From: Pseudomonas oryzihabitans NBRC 102199
GTDB lineage: Bacteria; Pseudomonadota; Gammaproteobacteria; Pseudomonadales; Pseudomonadaceae
Assembly: GCF_000730625.1 (NCBI RefSeq)
Contig: NZ_BBIT01000002.1
Coordinates: 806,001 to 870,000, forward strand
Reading direction: 5' to 3'
DNA: 64,000 bases
Shown here: piece by piece, positions 27,827-36,234 of the stretch
Layout of the letters: every line of letters starts with the position of its first letter
Position numbering within the stretch: position 1 is the stretch's first letter
Made by a program: the position numbers and the translations under genes
The notes under the pieces: generated by a model
Told to the model about the DNA's origin: nothing
Database searches by the model: none
What the model saw: the letters and a program-made list of their open reading frames with translations, nothing else

Positions 27827-29290
27827 ATGCCGCTGCACCTCGATCTGCGGGATCCCCGCCTGTTCAAAGCTTCCGCCTATGTCGACGGCCACTGGATCGC
27901 CGCCGACAACGGCGCCACCTTTGCCGTGGACAACCCCGCCACCGGCGAGACCCTCGCCCAGGTCGCCGCCCTGGAGGCTGGGGAAACCGCCCGTGCCATC
28001 GCCGCGGCGGAAGCGGCCTGGCCGGCCTGGCGCGAGCGTCCGGCCGCCGAACGCGCCGCGCTGCTGGAGCGCTGGCATGCGCTGATGCTGGAGCACCAGG
28101 AAGACCTGGCCCTACTGATGACCCTGGAACAGGGCAAGCCGCTGGCCGAGGCCCGTGGCGAGATCGCCTATGGCGCCAGCTTCGTCAAATGGTTCGCCGA
28201 GGAAGCCCGACGCAGCTTTGGCGATATCCTGCCCGCACCGGCCCGGGATCGCCGGGTGCTGGTGCTGCGGCAACCGGTGGGGGTCGCTGCCGCCATCACC
28301 CCATGGAATTTCCCCAACGCCATGATCACCCGCAAGGCCGCCCCGGCGCTCGCCGCCGGCTGCCCGGTGGTGATCAAGCCCTCGGATCTCACCCCGCTGT
28401 CGGCCCTGGCGCTGGCCGAACTGGCCGATCGCGCCGGCTTTCCGCCCGGCGTATTCAACGTGGTCACCGGGATGCCCGCCGGCATCGGCGGTGAACTGAC
28501 CGGCAATCCGGCGGTGCGCAAGCTGTCCTTTACCGGCTCCACACGCATCGGCCAGCTGCTGCTGGCACAGTGCGCGGCCACGGTGAAGCGCACCAGCATG
28601 GAACTGGGCGGCAATGCGCCCTTCATCGTCTTCGATGACGCCGACCTGGATCTCGCCATCGCCGGGGTGCTGCAGAGCAAATTCCGCAACGCCGGCCAGA
28701 CCTGCGTCTGCGCCAACCGCATCCTGGTGCAGGACGGCATCCACGACCGTTTCGCCGAGCGGCTCGCTGCCGAGGTGGCCAAGTTCAAGGTGGGCAACGG
28801 CCTGGAGGCCGGCGTGACCCTCGGTCCGCTGATCAATCGCCTGGCGGTGGACAAGGTCGCGCGTCATGTCGACGACGCCCTGACCCTGGGCGCCAAGGCC
28901 CTGTTCGGCGGCTTGCCCAGCGGTCGCGACCAGTTCGTCGCCCCCACGGTGCTTACCGGCGCCACGGCGGACATGCTGCTGGCCCGCGAGGAGACCTTCG
29001 GCCCGGTGGCGCCGCTGTTCCGCTTCCGCGACGAAGCCGAGGCGCTGGCGCTGGCCAATGCCACGCCCTATGGCCTGGGCGCCTACTACTACACCCAGGA
29101 CCTGCGCCGCGCCTGGCGTGTCGGCGAGCAGCTGGAATTCGGCATGGTGGCGCTCAACACCGGCACCCTGTCGATGGAGGTCGCGCCCTTCGGGGGAGTG
29201 AAGCAATCCGGCCTGGGCCGCGAAGGCTCGCACCTGGGGCTGGACGAGTACCTGGAAGTGAAAGCCTGGCACCTCGGCGGCCTCGACTGA
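27827..29290 (+). CDS. gabD: NAD(P)-dependent succinate-semialdehyde dehydrogenase-like ALDH
   Basis: A 487-residue ALDH closest in pattern to GabD-type succinate-semialdehyde dehydrogenases: TPWNFPNAMITRKAAPALAA, SMELGGNAPFIVFDDADLD and the catalytic Cys in NAGQTCVCANR. It oxidises the semialdehyde made by an omega-aminotransferase to the dicarboxylate. The gabT-like gene follows 143 bases later on the same strand, supporting GABA or a related omega-amino acid as substrate. Glutarate semialdehyde is an alternative. Confidence 0.85.
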   Translation: MPLHLDLRDPRLFKASAYVDGHWIAADNGATFAVDNPATGETLAQVAALEAGETARAIAAAEAAWPAWRERPAAERAALLERWHALMLEHQEDLALLMTLEQGKPLAEARGEIAYGASFVKWFAEEARRSFGDILPAPARDRRVLVLRQPVGVAAAITPWNFPNAMITRKAAPALAAGCPVVIKPSDLTPLSALALAELADRAGFPPGVFNVVTGMPAGIGGELTGNPAVRKLSFTGSTRIGQLLLAQCAATVKRTSMELGGNAPFIVFDDADLDLAIAGVLQSKFRNAGQTCVCANRILVQDGIHDRFAERLAAEVAKFKVGNGLEAGVTLGPLINRLAVDKVARHVDDALTLGAKALFGGLPSGRDQFVAPTVLTGATADMLLAREETFGPVAPLFRFRDEAEALALANATPYGLGAYYYTQDLRRAWRVGEQLEFGMVALNTGTLSMEVAPFGGVKQSGLGREGSHLGLDEYLEVKAWHLGGLD

Positions 29291-29433
29291 AAGCCACCGG
29301 CGGCAGGCAACCGAAAATGCCGCCACCCCCAAGCAAAACAGCCGATCACGATGCCGGGGCCGGCAACTTCAGCGTTACCGACCCTGCGGCCTGCGTAGGC
29401 TGGAACTCTCGCCCCTGCCTGGAGTATCGCTGC

Positions 29434-30723
29434 ATGAATTCCGCTGCCAAAGCCACCGACCGCCTGCTGGGTCTTCGCGAACAAGGCGTTCCCCGCGGCA
29501 TCATCACCGCCCATCCCGTCGTGGTGGCCCGCGCCCAGGGCAGCGAAGTCTGGGACGTGGACGGTCGCCGCTACCTCGATTTCGTCGGCGGCATCGGCGT
29601 GCTCAATGTCGGTCACAACCACCCACGGGTGGTGGAGGCCGTGCGCCGTCAGGTCGGGGAGATCTCCCACGCCAGCTTCCAGGTAATGGCCTACGAGCCC
29701 TACCTGGAGCTGGCCAATCGTCTCAACACCCTCATCGGCAACGGCGAAGCCTACAAGACGCTGCTGCTGACCTCCGGCGCCGAAGCCGTGGAAAATGCCA
29801 TCAAGATCGCCCGCGCCCACACCAAAAGGCCCGGAGTGATCGCCTTTCGCGGCGGCTTCCACGGTCGCACCCTGCTCGGCGTGACCCTCACCGGCTTCGC
29901 CCAGCCCTACAAGCAGAACTTCGGCCCCTTCCCCGGTGACATCTACCACGCGCCCTACCCCGATGCCTTCCGCGGAGTGGACAGCCAGCAGGCCCTGGCC
30001 GGCTTGCGCGAGGTCTTCGCCACCCAGGTCGCGCCCGACCAGGTGGCCGCGATTCTGATCGAACCGGTGCAGGGCGACGGCGGCTTCCGCCCGGCGCCGG
30101 TGGAATTCCTCCAGGCGCTGCGCGCCCTCTGCGACCAGCACGGCATCGTGCTCATCGCCGACGAGATCCAGACCGGCTTCGGCCGCACCGGCAGCCTCTT
30201 CGCCTTCCAGCAGACCGGCGTCCAGCCCGATCTGGTGACGGTGGCCAAGAGCCTGGCCGGGGGCCTGCCGCTCTCCGGAGTGGTCGGGCGCGCCGCCATC
30301 ATGGACGCGCCCCTGCCCGGCGGTCTCGGCGGCACCTATGGCGGCAACGCCCTGGCCTGCGCCGCGGCCCTGGCGGTGCTGGACGTATTCGAGGAAGAGG
30401 ACCTGGTCGCCCGTGGCGTCGCCCTCGGCGAGCAGCTGCGCAGCGGTCTGCTCGCGCTGCAGCGACGGCATCCACGCATCGGCGAGGTGCGCGGCCGCGG
30501 CTTCATGCTGGCGGTGGAGATGGTCGGCGCCGATGGCCACAGCCCGGACGCTGCCCTCGCCCAGCAGGTCATCGACGGCGCCCGCCACGCGGGCCTGCTG
30601 GTGATCAAGTGCGGTGTCGAACGCAACGTCATCCGCTTCCTGGCACCGCTGGTGACCACCGAGGCGCAACTGGCCGAAGCCTTGCACATGTTCGGCCAAG
30701 CCCTCGCCCAGGCCGGTGCCTGA
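29434..30723 (+). CDS. gabT: 4-aminobutyrate--2-oxoglutarate aminotransferase
   Basis: A 429-residue class III aminotransferase. TSGAEAVENAIKIAR binds the PLP phosphate, [12 protein letters not shown] carries the cofactor Asp, and the Schiff-base lysine is in VAKSLAGGLPLSG near residue 270. The pattern (GFHGRTLLGVTLTG, PYPDAFRG) is GabT-like. The start at 29434 follows GGAG at 9 bases. It is grouped with the gabD-like gene before it and with a HAD-like and an Lrp gene after it. Confidence 0.88.
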   Translation: MNSAAKATDRLLGLREQGVPRGIITAHPVVVARAQGSEVWDVDGRRYLDFVGGIGVLNVGHNHPRVVEAVRRQVGEISHASFQVMAYEPYLELANRLNTLIGNGEAYKTLLLTSGAEAVENAIKIARAHTKRPGVIAFRGGFHGRTLLGVTLTGFAQPYKQNFGPFPGDIYHAPYPDAFRGVDSQQALAGLREVFATQVAPDQVAAILIEPVQGDGGFRPAPVEFLQALRALCDQHGIVLIADEIQTGFGRTGSLFAFQQTGVQPDLVTVAKSLAGGLPLSGVVGRAAIMDAPLPGGLGGTYGGNALACAAALAVLDVFEEEDLVARGVALGEQLRSGLLALQRRHPRIGEVRGRGFMLAVEMVGADGHSPDAALAQQVIDGARHAGLLVIKCGVERNVIRFLAPLVTTEAQLAEALHMFGQALAQAGA

Positions 30724-30779
30724 GGTTGAACGTAACGCCGCCTGGCATCGGCAGAGCGGCGCCAAGGGGAAACCGACCA

Positions 30780-31468
30780 TGAGAATCACGCGTTACCAGG
30801 CCATAGGCTTTTCCTGCTACGGCACCCTCGTCGACCGCGAAGGGGGCATCCTCGAAGCCCTGCGCCCCCTTGTGGCGCAGGCGGGCCTCAGCACCCATCC
30901 CGACTGGCTGCTCGGCAGCTATCACCGCCTCGCCCGCGAGTTGCGCCAGGCCACGCCCAACGCCAGCCAGACCAGTCTGCACCTGCGTATCCACCAGCGT
31001 CTGGCGCAAGAGTTGCAGCAGGAAGCCGACCTGGATGCCAGCGTGGCCTTTGGAAACGCCACGTCGTGCTGGCCGGTGTTCGAGGATGCGCCGGGCGCGC
31101 TGCAGTACCTGAGCAAGTTCTATCGATTGGTGTTGCTGGCCTCGCCCGATGACGGCGACGCCGCAGCGGTCACGGCGCGGCTGCCCGAGGTGTTCGCCGC
31201 CGTGATCCCCAACCGCGGCGGCGATCTGCGCCTGGCGCTGGACAACACCCTGGAGGAGCTTGGCCTGGCGCGCGGGGATCTGCTGCCGATAAGAGGCAGC
31301 GAACCGGACGACCCCTGGAACCCCCTGGTGGATTTTCCGCTGTGTACCTTGCGCCGTGATCGCTCGCGGCCCTGGAACCTTTCACGGCAGGCCCTGGATG
31401 GCACGCGGTGCGAGTACGCGAGTCTCGCCGACCTGGTGCATGCGCATCAGACCGCCCTGCGTGCCTAG
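30780..31468 (+). CDS. HAD-like protein lacking the catalytic aspartate
   Basis: A 229-residue protein whose N-terminus (YQAIGFSCYGTLVDREGG) is clearly the first motif of type II haloacid-dehalogenase-like proteins. The nucleophilic Asp of FDCYGTL is Ser here (residue 12). Motif II is weak (LLASPDDGD), the usual motif III Lys context is lost (IPNRGGDLRLAL), and motif IV (HVSSSFRYD in the two homologues in this window) is unrecognisable. It keeps family length. It is probably not a HAD hydrolase and may be a structural or regulatory relative. It lies between gabT and an Lrp gene. Confidence 0.8.
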
Positions 31469-31497
31469 CCTGACGTTCACGACTGCGAGGAACGACG

Positions 31498-31989
31498 ATG
31501 GACGCCGCAACAAAACTGGACCGCATCGACATCAACATCCTGGTGCAACTGCAGAAGGATGGCCGGATGACCAATGTCAGTCTCGCCGAAGCCGTGGGCC
31601 TCTCCCCCAGTCCCTGCCTGCAGCGCGTCAAGCGCCTGGAGGCGGCCGGCTACATCAGCGGCTACGAAGCCCACGTCAACCTCGCCAAGATCGCCAACTC
31701 GGTGACGGTCTTCACCGAGGTCACCCTTTCCGACCACAAGCGCGCCGACTTCGTGAAGTTCGAGTCCTTCATCCGCGGGGTCGACGAGATCCTCGAATGC
31801 CACCTCATCAGCGGCGGCTACGACTACCTGCTGCGCTTCATGTGCAGCAGCATCGGCCACTACCAGGAGCTGATGGAATCCATCCTCGACCGCAACGTCG
31901 GCATCGAGAAGTACTTCAGCTACATCGTCATCAAGTCGCCGGTGGTCAAGAACGCCCTGCCGCTGCGCAGCCTGATCAAGGCCGGCTGA
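31498..31989 (+). CDS. Lrp/AsnC-family transcriptional regulator
   Basis: A 163-residue Lrp-type regulator. The N-terminal HTH (LDRIDINILVQLQKDGRMTN; GLSPSPCLQRVKRLE) occupies residues 5-60 and the RAM ligand-binding domain follows (DEILECHLISGGYDYLLRF). It is 29 bases after the HAD-like gene and probably in its operon. Lrp homologues usually sense amino acids. It resembles the regulator at 48747-49262, and both stand next to a type II HAD gene and an aminotransferase-type gene. Confidence 0.9.
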   Translation: MDAATKLDRIDINILVQLQKDGRMTNVSLAEAVGLSPSPCLQRVKRLEAAGYISGYEAHVNLAKIANSVTVFTEVTLSDHKRADFVKFESFIRGVDEILECHLISGGYDYLLRFMCSSIGHYQELMESILDRNVGIEKYFSYIVIKSPVVKNALPLRSLIKAG

Positions 31990-32004
31990 CCCCCCTCGCC
32001 GCGA

Positions 32005-32033
32005 CGCTCCGCCAGCATCCCGCTGCCGGAGCG
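32005..32033. terminator. Hairpin between convergent genes
   Basis: CGCTCCG (32005-32011) and CGGAGCG (32027-32033) pair around a 15-base loop between the Lrp gene and the convergent cupin gene. On the plus strand it is followed by a pyrimidine-rich CCCTCTTCTC but not a pure T-run. Confidence 0.5.
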
Positions 32034-32041
32034 CCCTCTTC

Positions 32042-32755
32042 TCAGCGCAGGATGCAATAGAGCTTGCGCACCCGCTCCCGACTGTCCCAGGCCATCGGCG
32101 TATTAGCCGGTACCAGCACCGCCTCGCCCGCGTTGACCGTGCAGGTCGCTTCGCCCTCGACCGCGAGGGTCACGGCGCCGGCATAGAGCAGCATCAGCTC
32201 GCAGTGGGGATTGCTCACCGCCTTGCGCGTATAGGCCGTGCACTCCCACATCCCGACCCGCAGGGCCCCGCCACCGCTTTCGAACAGGTCGCAGCCGGTG
32301 GCCGTGGGCTCGGGACTGAGCAGTACGCTGGCCGCTGGCGGCGGCGAGGGTTCGCGCGGCGCCGAGGGATCCAGCAGCACGGGTGCCTGAGGCATGGGGC
32401 CTTCGCTGGCCCGGCCGGGAAAGGCCATGAACAGACGCCGCAATTCGCCGCCGTGACGCCAGCGGCAGCTCAGGCCACGCGGCAGGATGAAGGCATCGCC
32501 GGCCTTGAGGTGCAGGGCATTCCCCTCCCATTCCAGCTGCAACTCCCCGGCCTCGATGAGGCTGACTTCCACCCAGGGGTAGTCGTCCAGCCGGCAATCG
32601 GCGGAATGGGCGACGGCGCTGCCCATCACATAGCCCAGGTGGCCATCGTGCAGGTGCAATTCGCGGCCGGCGGCCAGGGGATCATCGTGCAGCGGCTGGA
32701 GCGCCCGGGGCAGCTGGCGGTCACCGGGCGGCTGGCAATAGTGCAGCAAAGGCAT
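32042..32755 (-). CDS. Two-cupin-domain protein, possible sensor/regulator
   Basis: A 237-residue protein with two cupin modules: residues of about 45-105 (VEVSLIEAGELQLEWEGNALHLKAGDAFILP) and about 165-230 (HCELMLLYAGAVTLAVEGEATCTVNAGEAVLVP). The second is DUF861/(R)-ureidoglycine-type. No HTH is apparent, so it is not a standard AraC regulator. It may bind or isomerise a small metabolite. Its upstream region carries a copy of the ACAGAA-N4-CCGTTTT motif found before the two operons at 43343 and 45774, suggesting common control. Confidence 0.8.
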   Translation of the reverse strand: MPLLHYCQPPGDRQLPRALQPLHDDPLAAGRELHLHDGHLGYVMGSAVAHSADCRLDDYPWVEVSLIEAGELQLEWEGNALHLKAGDAFILPRGLSCRWRHGGELRRLFMAFPGRASEGPMPQAPVLLDPSAPREPSPPPAASVLLSPEPTATGCDLFESGGGALRVGMWECTAYTRKAVSNPHCELMLLYAGAVTLAVEGEATCTVNAGEAVLVPANTPMAWDSRERVRKLYCILR

Positions 32756-32855
32756 GGCGGATCCTCACGTCGAGAGGCGCGGCAGGGGCGCCGCGGACCC
32801 GGCCAGTATCGACTCGCAGGGCACCGGGGTTATGGCGTTTGCGCCCTGGGCCGGC

Positions 32856-32872
32856 ACAGAAGCTGCCGTTTT
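32856..32872 (-). promoter_or_regulatory. Third copy of ACAGAA-N4-CCGTTTT motif
   Basis: ACAGAAGCTGCCGTTTT matches all 13 fixed bases of the motif in the two shared promoter modules at 43441-43535 and 45840-45934. Its orientation relative to the downstream minus-strand gene (cupin start at 32755) is the same. The other two blocks of that module are not recognisable here. Confidence 0.45.
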
Positions 32873-32986
32873 TCCCAGATGCGGCGCAGTTTCCACCGCA
32901 CCACCGATCATGGCGGCGGCAGCGGAGAATTCGGGACAAACTACCGCACGCTTGCGCCATCCTTGAGCTTTGCCGGAGACCTCCCC

Positions 32987-33913
32987 ATGACGCTGCTCTA
33001 CAAGGCCGATCCCGAACGTGGCCAGGCCTGGCGACGCCTGTTCCAGGAACGCGCGCCCGATATCGCCTTCCGCCAGTGGCCGGACGTGGGCAATCCCGAA
33101 GAAGTCCGCTACCTGGCCTGCTGGCAACCGCCGGAAGACCTGGCCAACCGCTTTCCCAACCTGGAGGTGCTGTTCGCCACCTCGGCCGGCGTCGACCAGT
33201 TCGACCTGAACCTGTTGCCGCCAGCGCTGCCCGTGGTGCGGATGCTGGATCCCGGCATCGTCGCCGGCATGGTGGAGTACGCCACCCTCATGGTGCTGGC
33301 GCTGCATCGCCAGTTGCCTCTCTATCTCGACCAGCAGGCCGCGGGACGCTGGCAGGAACATGCCCTGGTAACGGCGAACAACAGACGCGTCGGCGTGCTG
33401 GGTCTGGGCCAGATCGGCCAGGCGGTGCTGGAGCGGCTCGCCACCTTCGGCTTCCAGCTCTCGGGCTGGTCGCGCTCGCCCCATGAGCTGCCGGGGGTGC
33501 GCTGCCATGCCGGCGCCGAGCAGCTGCCGGCGTTCCTGGCCGATTGCGAGATCCTCATCTGCCTGCTGCCGCTGACCGGGGAGACCCGCGGCCTCCTCGA
33601 CGCCCGCCTGTTCGCCGCCCTGCCCCGCGGCGCCAGCCTGATCAACCTCGGCCGTGGCGCCCAGCTGGTGGAAGCCGACCTGCTGGCGGCGCTGGACAGC
33701 GGTCAGCTGAGCCAGGCGGTGCTGGACGTGGTGGAGCCGGAACCGCCGGCAGCCGACCATCCCTTCTGGCAGCATCCGCGGATCTGGCTGACGCCCCACG
33801 TGGGCGCCATGACGGTGCCGGAAACGGCGTTCACCGTGCTGCTGGACAATATCCGCCGCCATCAGCGCGGTGAGCCCATGCAGGGTCTGGTGGATCGCCA
33901 GCGGGGCTACTGA
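32987..33913 (+). CDS. ghrA: D-2-hydroxyacid dehydrogenase (glyoxylate/hydroxypyruvate reductase-like)
   Basis: A 308-residue NAD(P)-dependent 2-hydroxyacid dehydrogenase. The coenzyme motif GVLGLGQIGQ is near residue 137, the catalytic Arg in INLGRGAQLVE near residue 220, the Glu in DVVEPEPP, and the catalytic His in LTPHVGAMT near residue 274. The pattern is that of GhrA-type glyoxylate/hydroxypyruvate reductases. The long in-frame upstream extension has no coding character. It is divergent from the cupin gene and convergent with the M20 gene; a short GGGTGGCC/GGCCACCC dyad at 33921-33945 lies over the M20 stop. Confidence 0.87.
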   Translation: MTLLYKADPERGQAWRRLFQERAPDIAFRQWPDVGNPEEVRYLACWQPPEDLANRFPNLEVLFATSAGVDQFDLNLLPPALPVVRMLDPGIVAGMVEYATLMVLALHRQLPLYLDQQAAGRWQEHALVTANNRRVGVLGLGQIGQAVLERLATFGFQLSGWSRSPHELPGVRCHAGAEQLPAFLADCEILICLLPLTGETRGLLDARLFAALPRGASLINLGRGAQLVEADLLAALDSGQLSQAVLDVVEPEPPAADHPFWQHPRIWLTPHVGAMTVPETAFTVLLDNIRRHQRGEPMQGLVDRQRGY

Positions 33914-33928
33914 AGAGACCGGGTGGCC

Positions 33929-35080
33929 TCAACCCAGGGCCACCCGCAACCGCCCAAGCAAGGCGTCACAGGCAGCGAGCTGGCTCAGTTCGACATACTC
34001 GTCCGGCTTGTGCGCCTGCTCGATGCTGCCGGGGCCGCAGACCACCACCGGGGTGTCCAGCCGGCTGGCGAAAAGGCCACCCTCGGTGCCGAAAGCCACC
34101 TTGAGCTGGGTGGTGCCCGGCTCGACCAGGGTCTGCAGGAAGCGCACGGCTTCGACGCTGGGATGGGTATCCAGTCCCGGATAAGCGTTGACCGTCTCGA
34201 TCTCGATGGCGGCCTTGTCCGAGGTTTGCCGTGCCTCCCGGACCAGGCTGTCCGCCGTTTCCTGCAGCGCGGCGACCAGGATGGCGGGATCGTCCGCCGG
34301 CAGGTGACGGATCTCGAAGTCCAGGGTGCAGAGGTTGGGCACGATGTTCAGCGCCTTGCCGCCATCGATCCGCCCGACATGCAGGGTGGTGTAGGGAATG
34401 TCGTAGGCCGCGTCGTGGGCGCCCTCTTCCGCCAGACGCCGCTGGCTGGCGCGCAGGGCGCCGACCAGGTCGCTGGCCAGGTGAATGGCGTTGACGTGCA
34501 GCGGCGCCAGGGAGGAATGGCCCTCCTGACCATGGCAGTGGGCGCGCAGCGCAGCCTTGCCCTTGTGGCCGAGGGCGACCTGCAGGTCCGTGGGCTCGCC
34601 GACGATGCAGAGGAAGGGGCGCACCGGCGCCAGTTCCAGCACATCCAGCAGGCGGCGCACCCCGACGCAGCCGATCTCTTCGTCGTGGGACAGGGCCAGT
34701 TGCAGCGGTCGCTTCAGGGGCTCACCCCGGGCGGCGGCCAGCAGGGCCACCACGGCGCAGGCGACGAAGCCCTTCATGTCGCAGGCACCGCGCCCATAGA
34801 TCCGACCGTCCTTCAGGGTTCCCTCGAACGGTGGCAGGGTCCAGGCCTGGCCGGCCACGGGCACCACGTCGGTATGCCCGGAGAGCAGCACGCCGGGCAC
34901 GTCGCTCGGGCCGACGCTGGCGAAGAGATTGGCCTTGCGCCCGCTCTCGTCGAGCACCAGGCGGCAGGCGATGCCGGCAGCCTCCAGCAGACCCTGCACA
35001 TGCTGGATCAGCGCCAGGTTGGAGTCGGCGGAAACGGTGGGAAAGCCGATCAGGGTGCGCAGCAGGTCCTGGCTGTTCAT
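33929..35080 (-). CDS. M20 metallohydrolase, acetylornithine deacetylase-like
   Basis: A 383-residue ArgE-type enzyme with Zn ligands in LSGHTDVVP, YGRGACDMKG and DEEIGCVG, plus GEPTDLQ and HKGK. It is the last gene of an eight-gene operon with an oligopeptide-type transporter and an HcnABC-like dehydrogenase; the preceding gene ends within its start (ATGA). It probably removes an N-acyl group from an imported amino-acid derivative. It is a paralogue of the enzyme at 18543-19694: same length, same motif order, many identical stretches. Confidence 0.88.
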   Translation of the reverse strand: MNSQDLLRTLIGFPTVSADSNLALIQHVQGLLEAAGIACRLVLDESGRKANLFASVGPSDVPGVLLSGHTDVVPVAGQAWTLPPFEGTLKDGRIYGRGACDMKGFVACAVVALLAAARGEPLKRPLQLALSHDEEIGCVGVRRLLDVLELAPVRPFLCIVGEPTDLQVALGHKGKAALRAHCHGQEGHSSLAPLHVNAIHLASDLVGALRASQRRLAEEGAHDAAYDIPYTTLHVGRIDGGKALNIVPNLCTLDFEIRHLPADDPAILVAALQETADSLVREARQTSDKAAIEIETVNAYPGLDTHPSVEAVRFLQTLVEPGTTQLKVAFGTEGGLFASRLDTPVVVCGPGSIEQAHKPDEYVELSQLAACDALLGRLRVALG

Positions 35081-36234
35081 CCGGCGAGACTCTCGCTGCG
35101 GGGTTGCGCGAAGCGGCCGATGTCGAAGGCCGCCAGCGGCGTCTCGGTACGGCCGGTGGCGATCAGTTCGGCCATGGTGTCGCCCACGCCCGGGCCAAGC
35201 TGGAAGCCGGCGCCGCAGAAGCCGAAGGCGTAATAGAGACCGTCCACCTGGCTGCTCGGGCCCATGATCGGCAGGTCGTCGGCGATATAGCCTTCCACCC
35301 CGCTCCAGGTGCGGATCACGTTGACCCTGGCCAGGGCCGGCGCCAGGCGGCGCAGCTGGGTGAGCTGATTGAGCAGGCCATGGGGCTCGGCGCGGGCCAG
35401 ACGGGTGTCCAGATCCGGGCGGGAGCGGAAGCAGCCGCCGAAGATCACGTTGCCGCGCGGGATCTGGCGGAAGTAGATGGTCTCGCTCACCAGCGGTGAA
35501 GAGACGCCCACCGCCTCCTTGAAGGCATAGGGCAAGGGCTCGGTGACGCCCATCTGGGGGCCATGGGTCTCGATGGGCACCGGCTCGCCGAACTGGCTCG
35601 ACAACCGACTGCCCCAGGCTCCGGCGGTGATCAGCAGCCGCGGCGCCCGATAACGGCGGCCGTCGGCGGCCTGCACCAGGAAATCGCCGTCCGGCTTGGT
35701 GACCTGGGTGATCTCCACCCCTTCCTGCAGATTGACGCCCTCGCGCACCCCGGCGCGGGCAAAGGCCGGCGCGGCCAGGCGCGGATTGGCATGGCCATCG
35801 TGGGGCGCATAGGAGCCGGCCACCACCTCGGGGCCCAGGTAGGGAAACTTCTCGTGCAGGGCCGCGCCTTCGAGCACCTCCAGATCGAGGGCGGCGGTCT
35901 CCGGCGCCCGGGCATACTCGTGCAGCATGGCGATGCGACCGGGATCGTAGACCACCCGCAGATGGCCGCCGGGGATGAATTCCAGGTCATCGCCGATCAG
36001 CTCGGGCAGGCGACCCCAGAGGCCGCGGGAACGGTTGGACAGCGCCACCTGGGTCAGGTAGCGGCCCTGCCGGCGGACGTTGCCGAAATTGGTGCCGCTG
36101 GCGAAGCGCCCGACCTGGTCGCGCTCCAGCAGGAGCACCGACAGGCCCCGGCGGCGCAGGAAGAAGGCGCTGGCGCTGCCCATGATGCCGGCGCCGACGA
36201 CGATGACGTCCGCGCGGTTGGCGGTCTGGTTCAT
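35077..36234 (-). CDS. FAD-dependent amino-acid dehydrogenase subunit (HcnC/OoxB-like)
   Basis: A 385-residue DadA-like flavoprotein. The FAD motif VIVVGAGIMGSASAFFL is near residue 10, SGTNFGNVRRQGRYLTQ follows near residue 43, and the C-terminal FAD contact is FGFCGAGFQLGPGVG. It belongs to the catalytic subunits of heteromeric dehydrogenases such as HcnC, opine oxidase B and D-hydroxyproline dehydrogenase. Both partner subunits are immediately upstream. Start and stop both overlap neighbours as ATGA. Confidence 0.88.
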   Translation of the reverse strand: MNQTANRADVIVVGAGIMGSASAFFLRRRGLSVLLLERDQVGRFASGTNFGNVRRQGRYLTQVALSNRSRGLWGRLPELIGDDLEFIPGGHLRVVYDPGRIAMLHEYARAPETAALDLEVLEGAALHEKFPYLGPEVVAGSYAPHDGHANPRLAAPAFARAGVREGVNLQEGVEITQVTKPDGDFLVQAADGRRYRAPRLLITAGAWGSRLSSQFGEPVPIETHGPQMGVTEPLPYAFKEAVGVSSPLVSETIYFRQIPRGNVIFGGCFRSRPDLDTRLARAEPHGLLNQLTQLRRLAPALARVNVIRTWSGVEGYIADDLPIMGPSSQVDGLYYAFGFCGAGFQLGPGVGDTMAELIATGRTETPLAAFDIGRFAQPRSESLAG

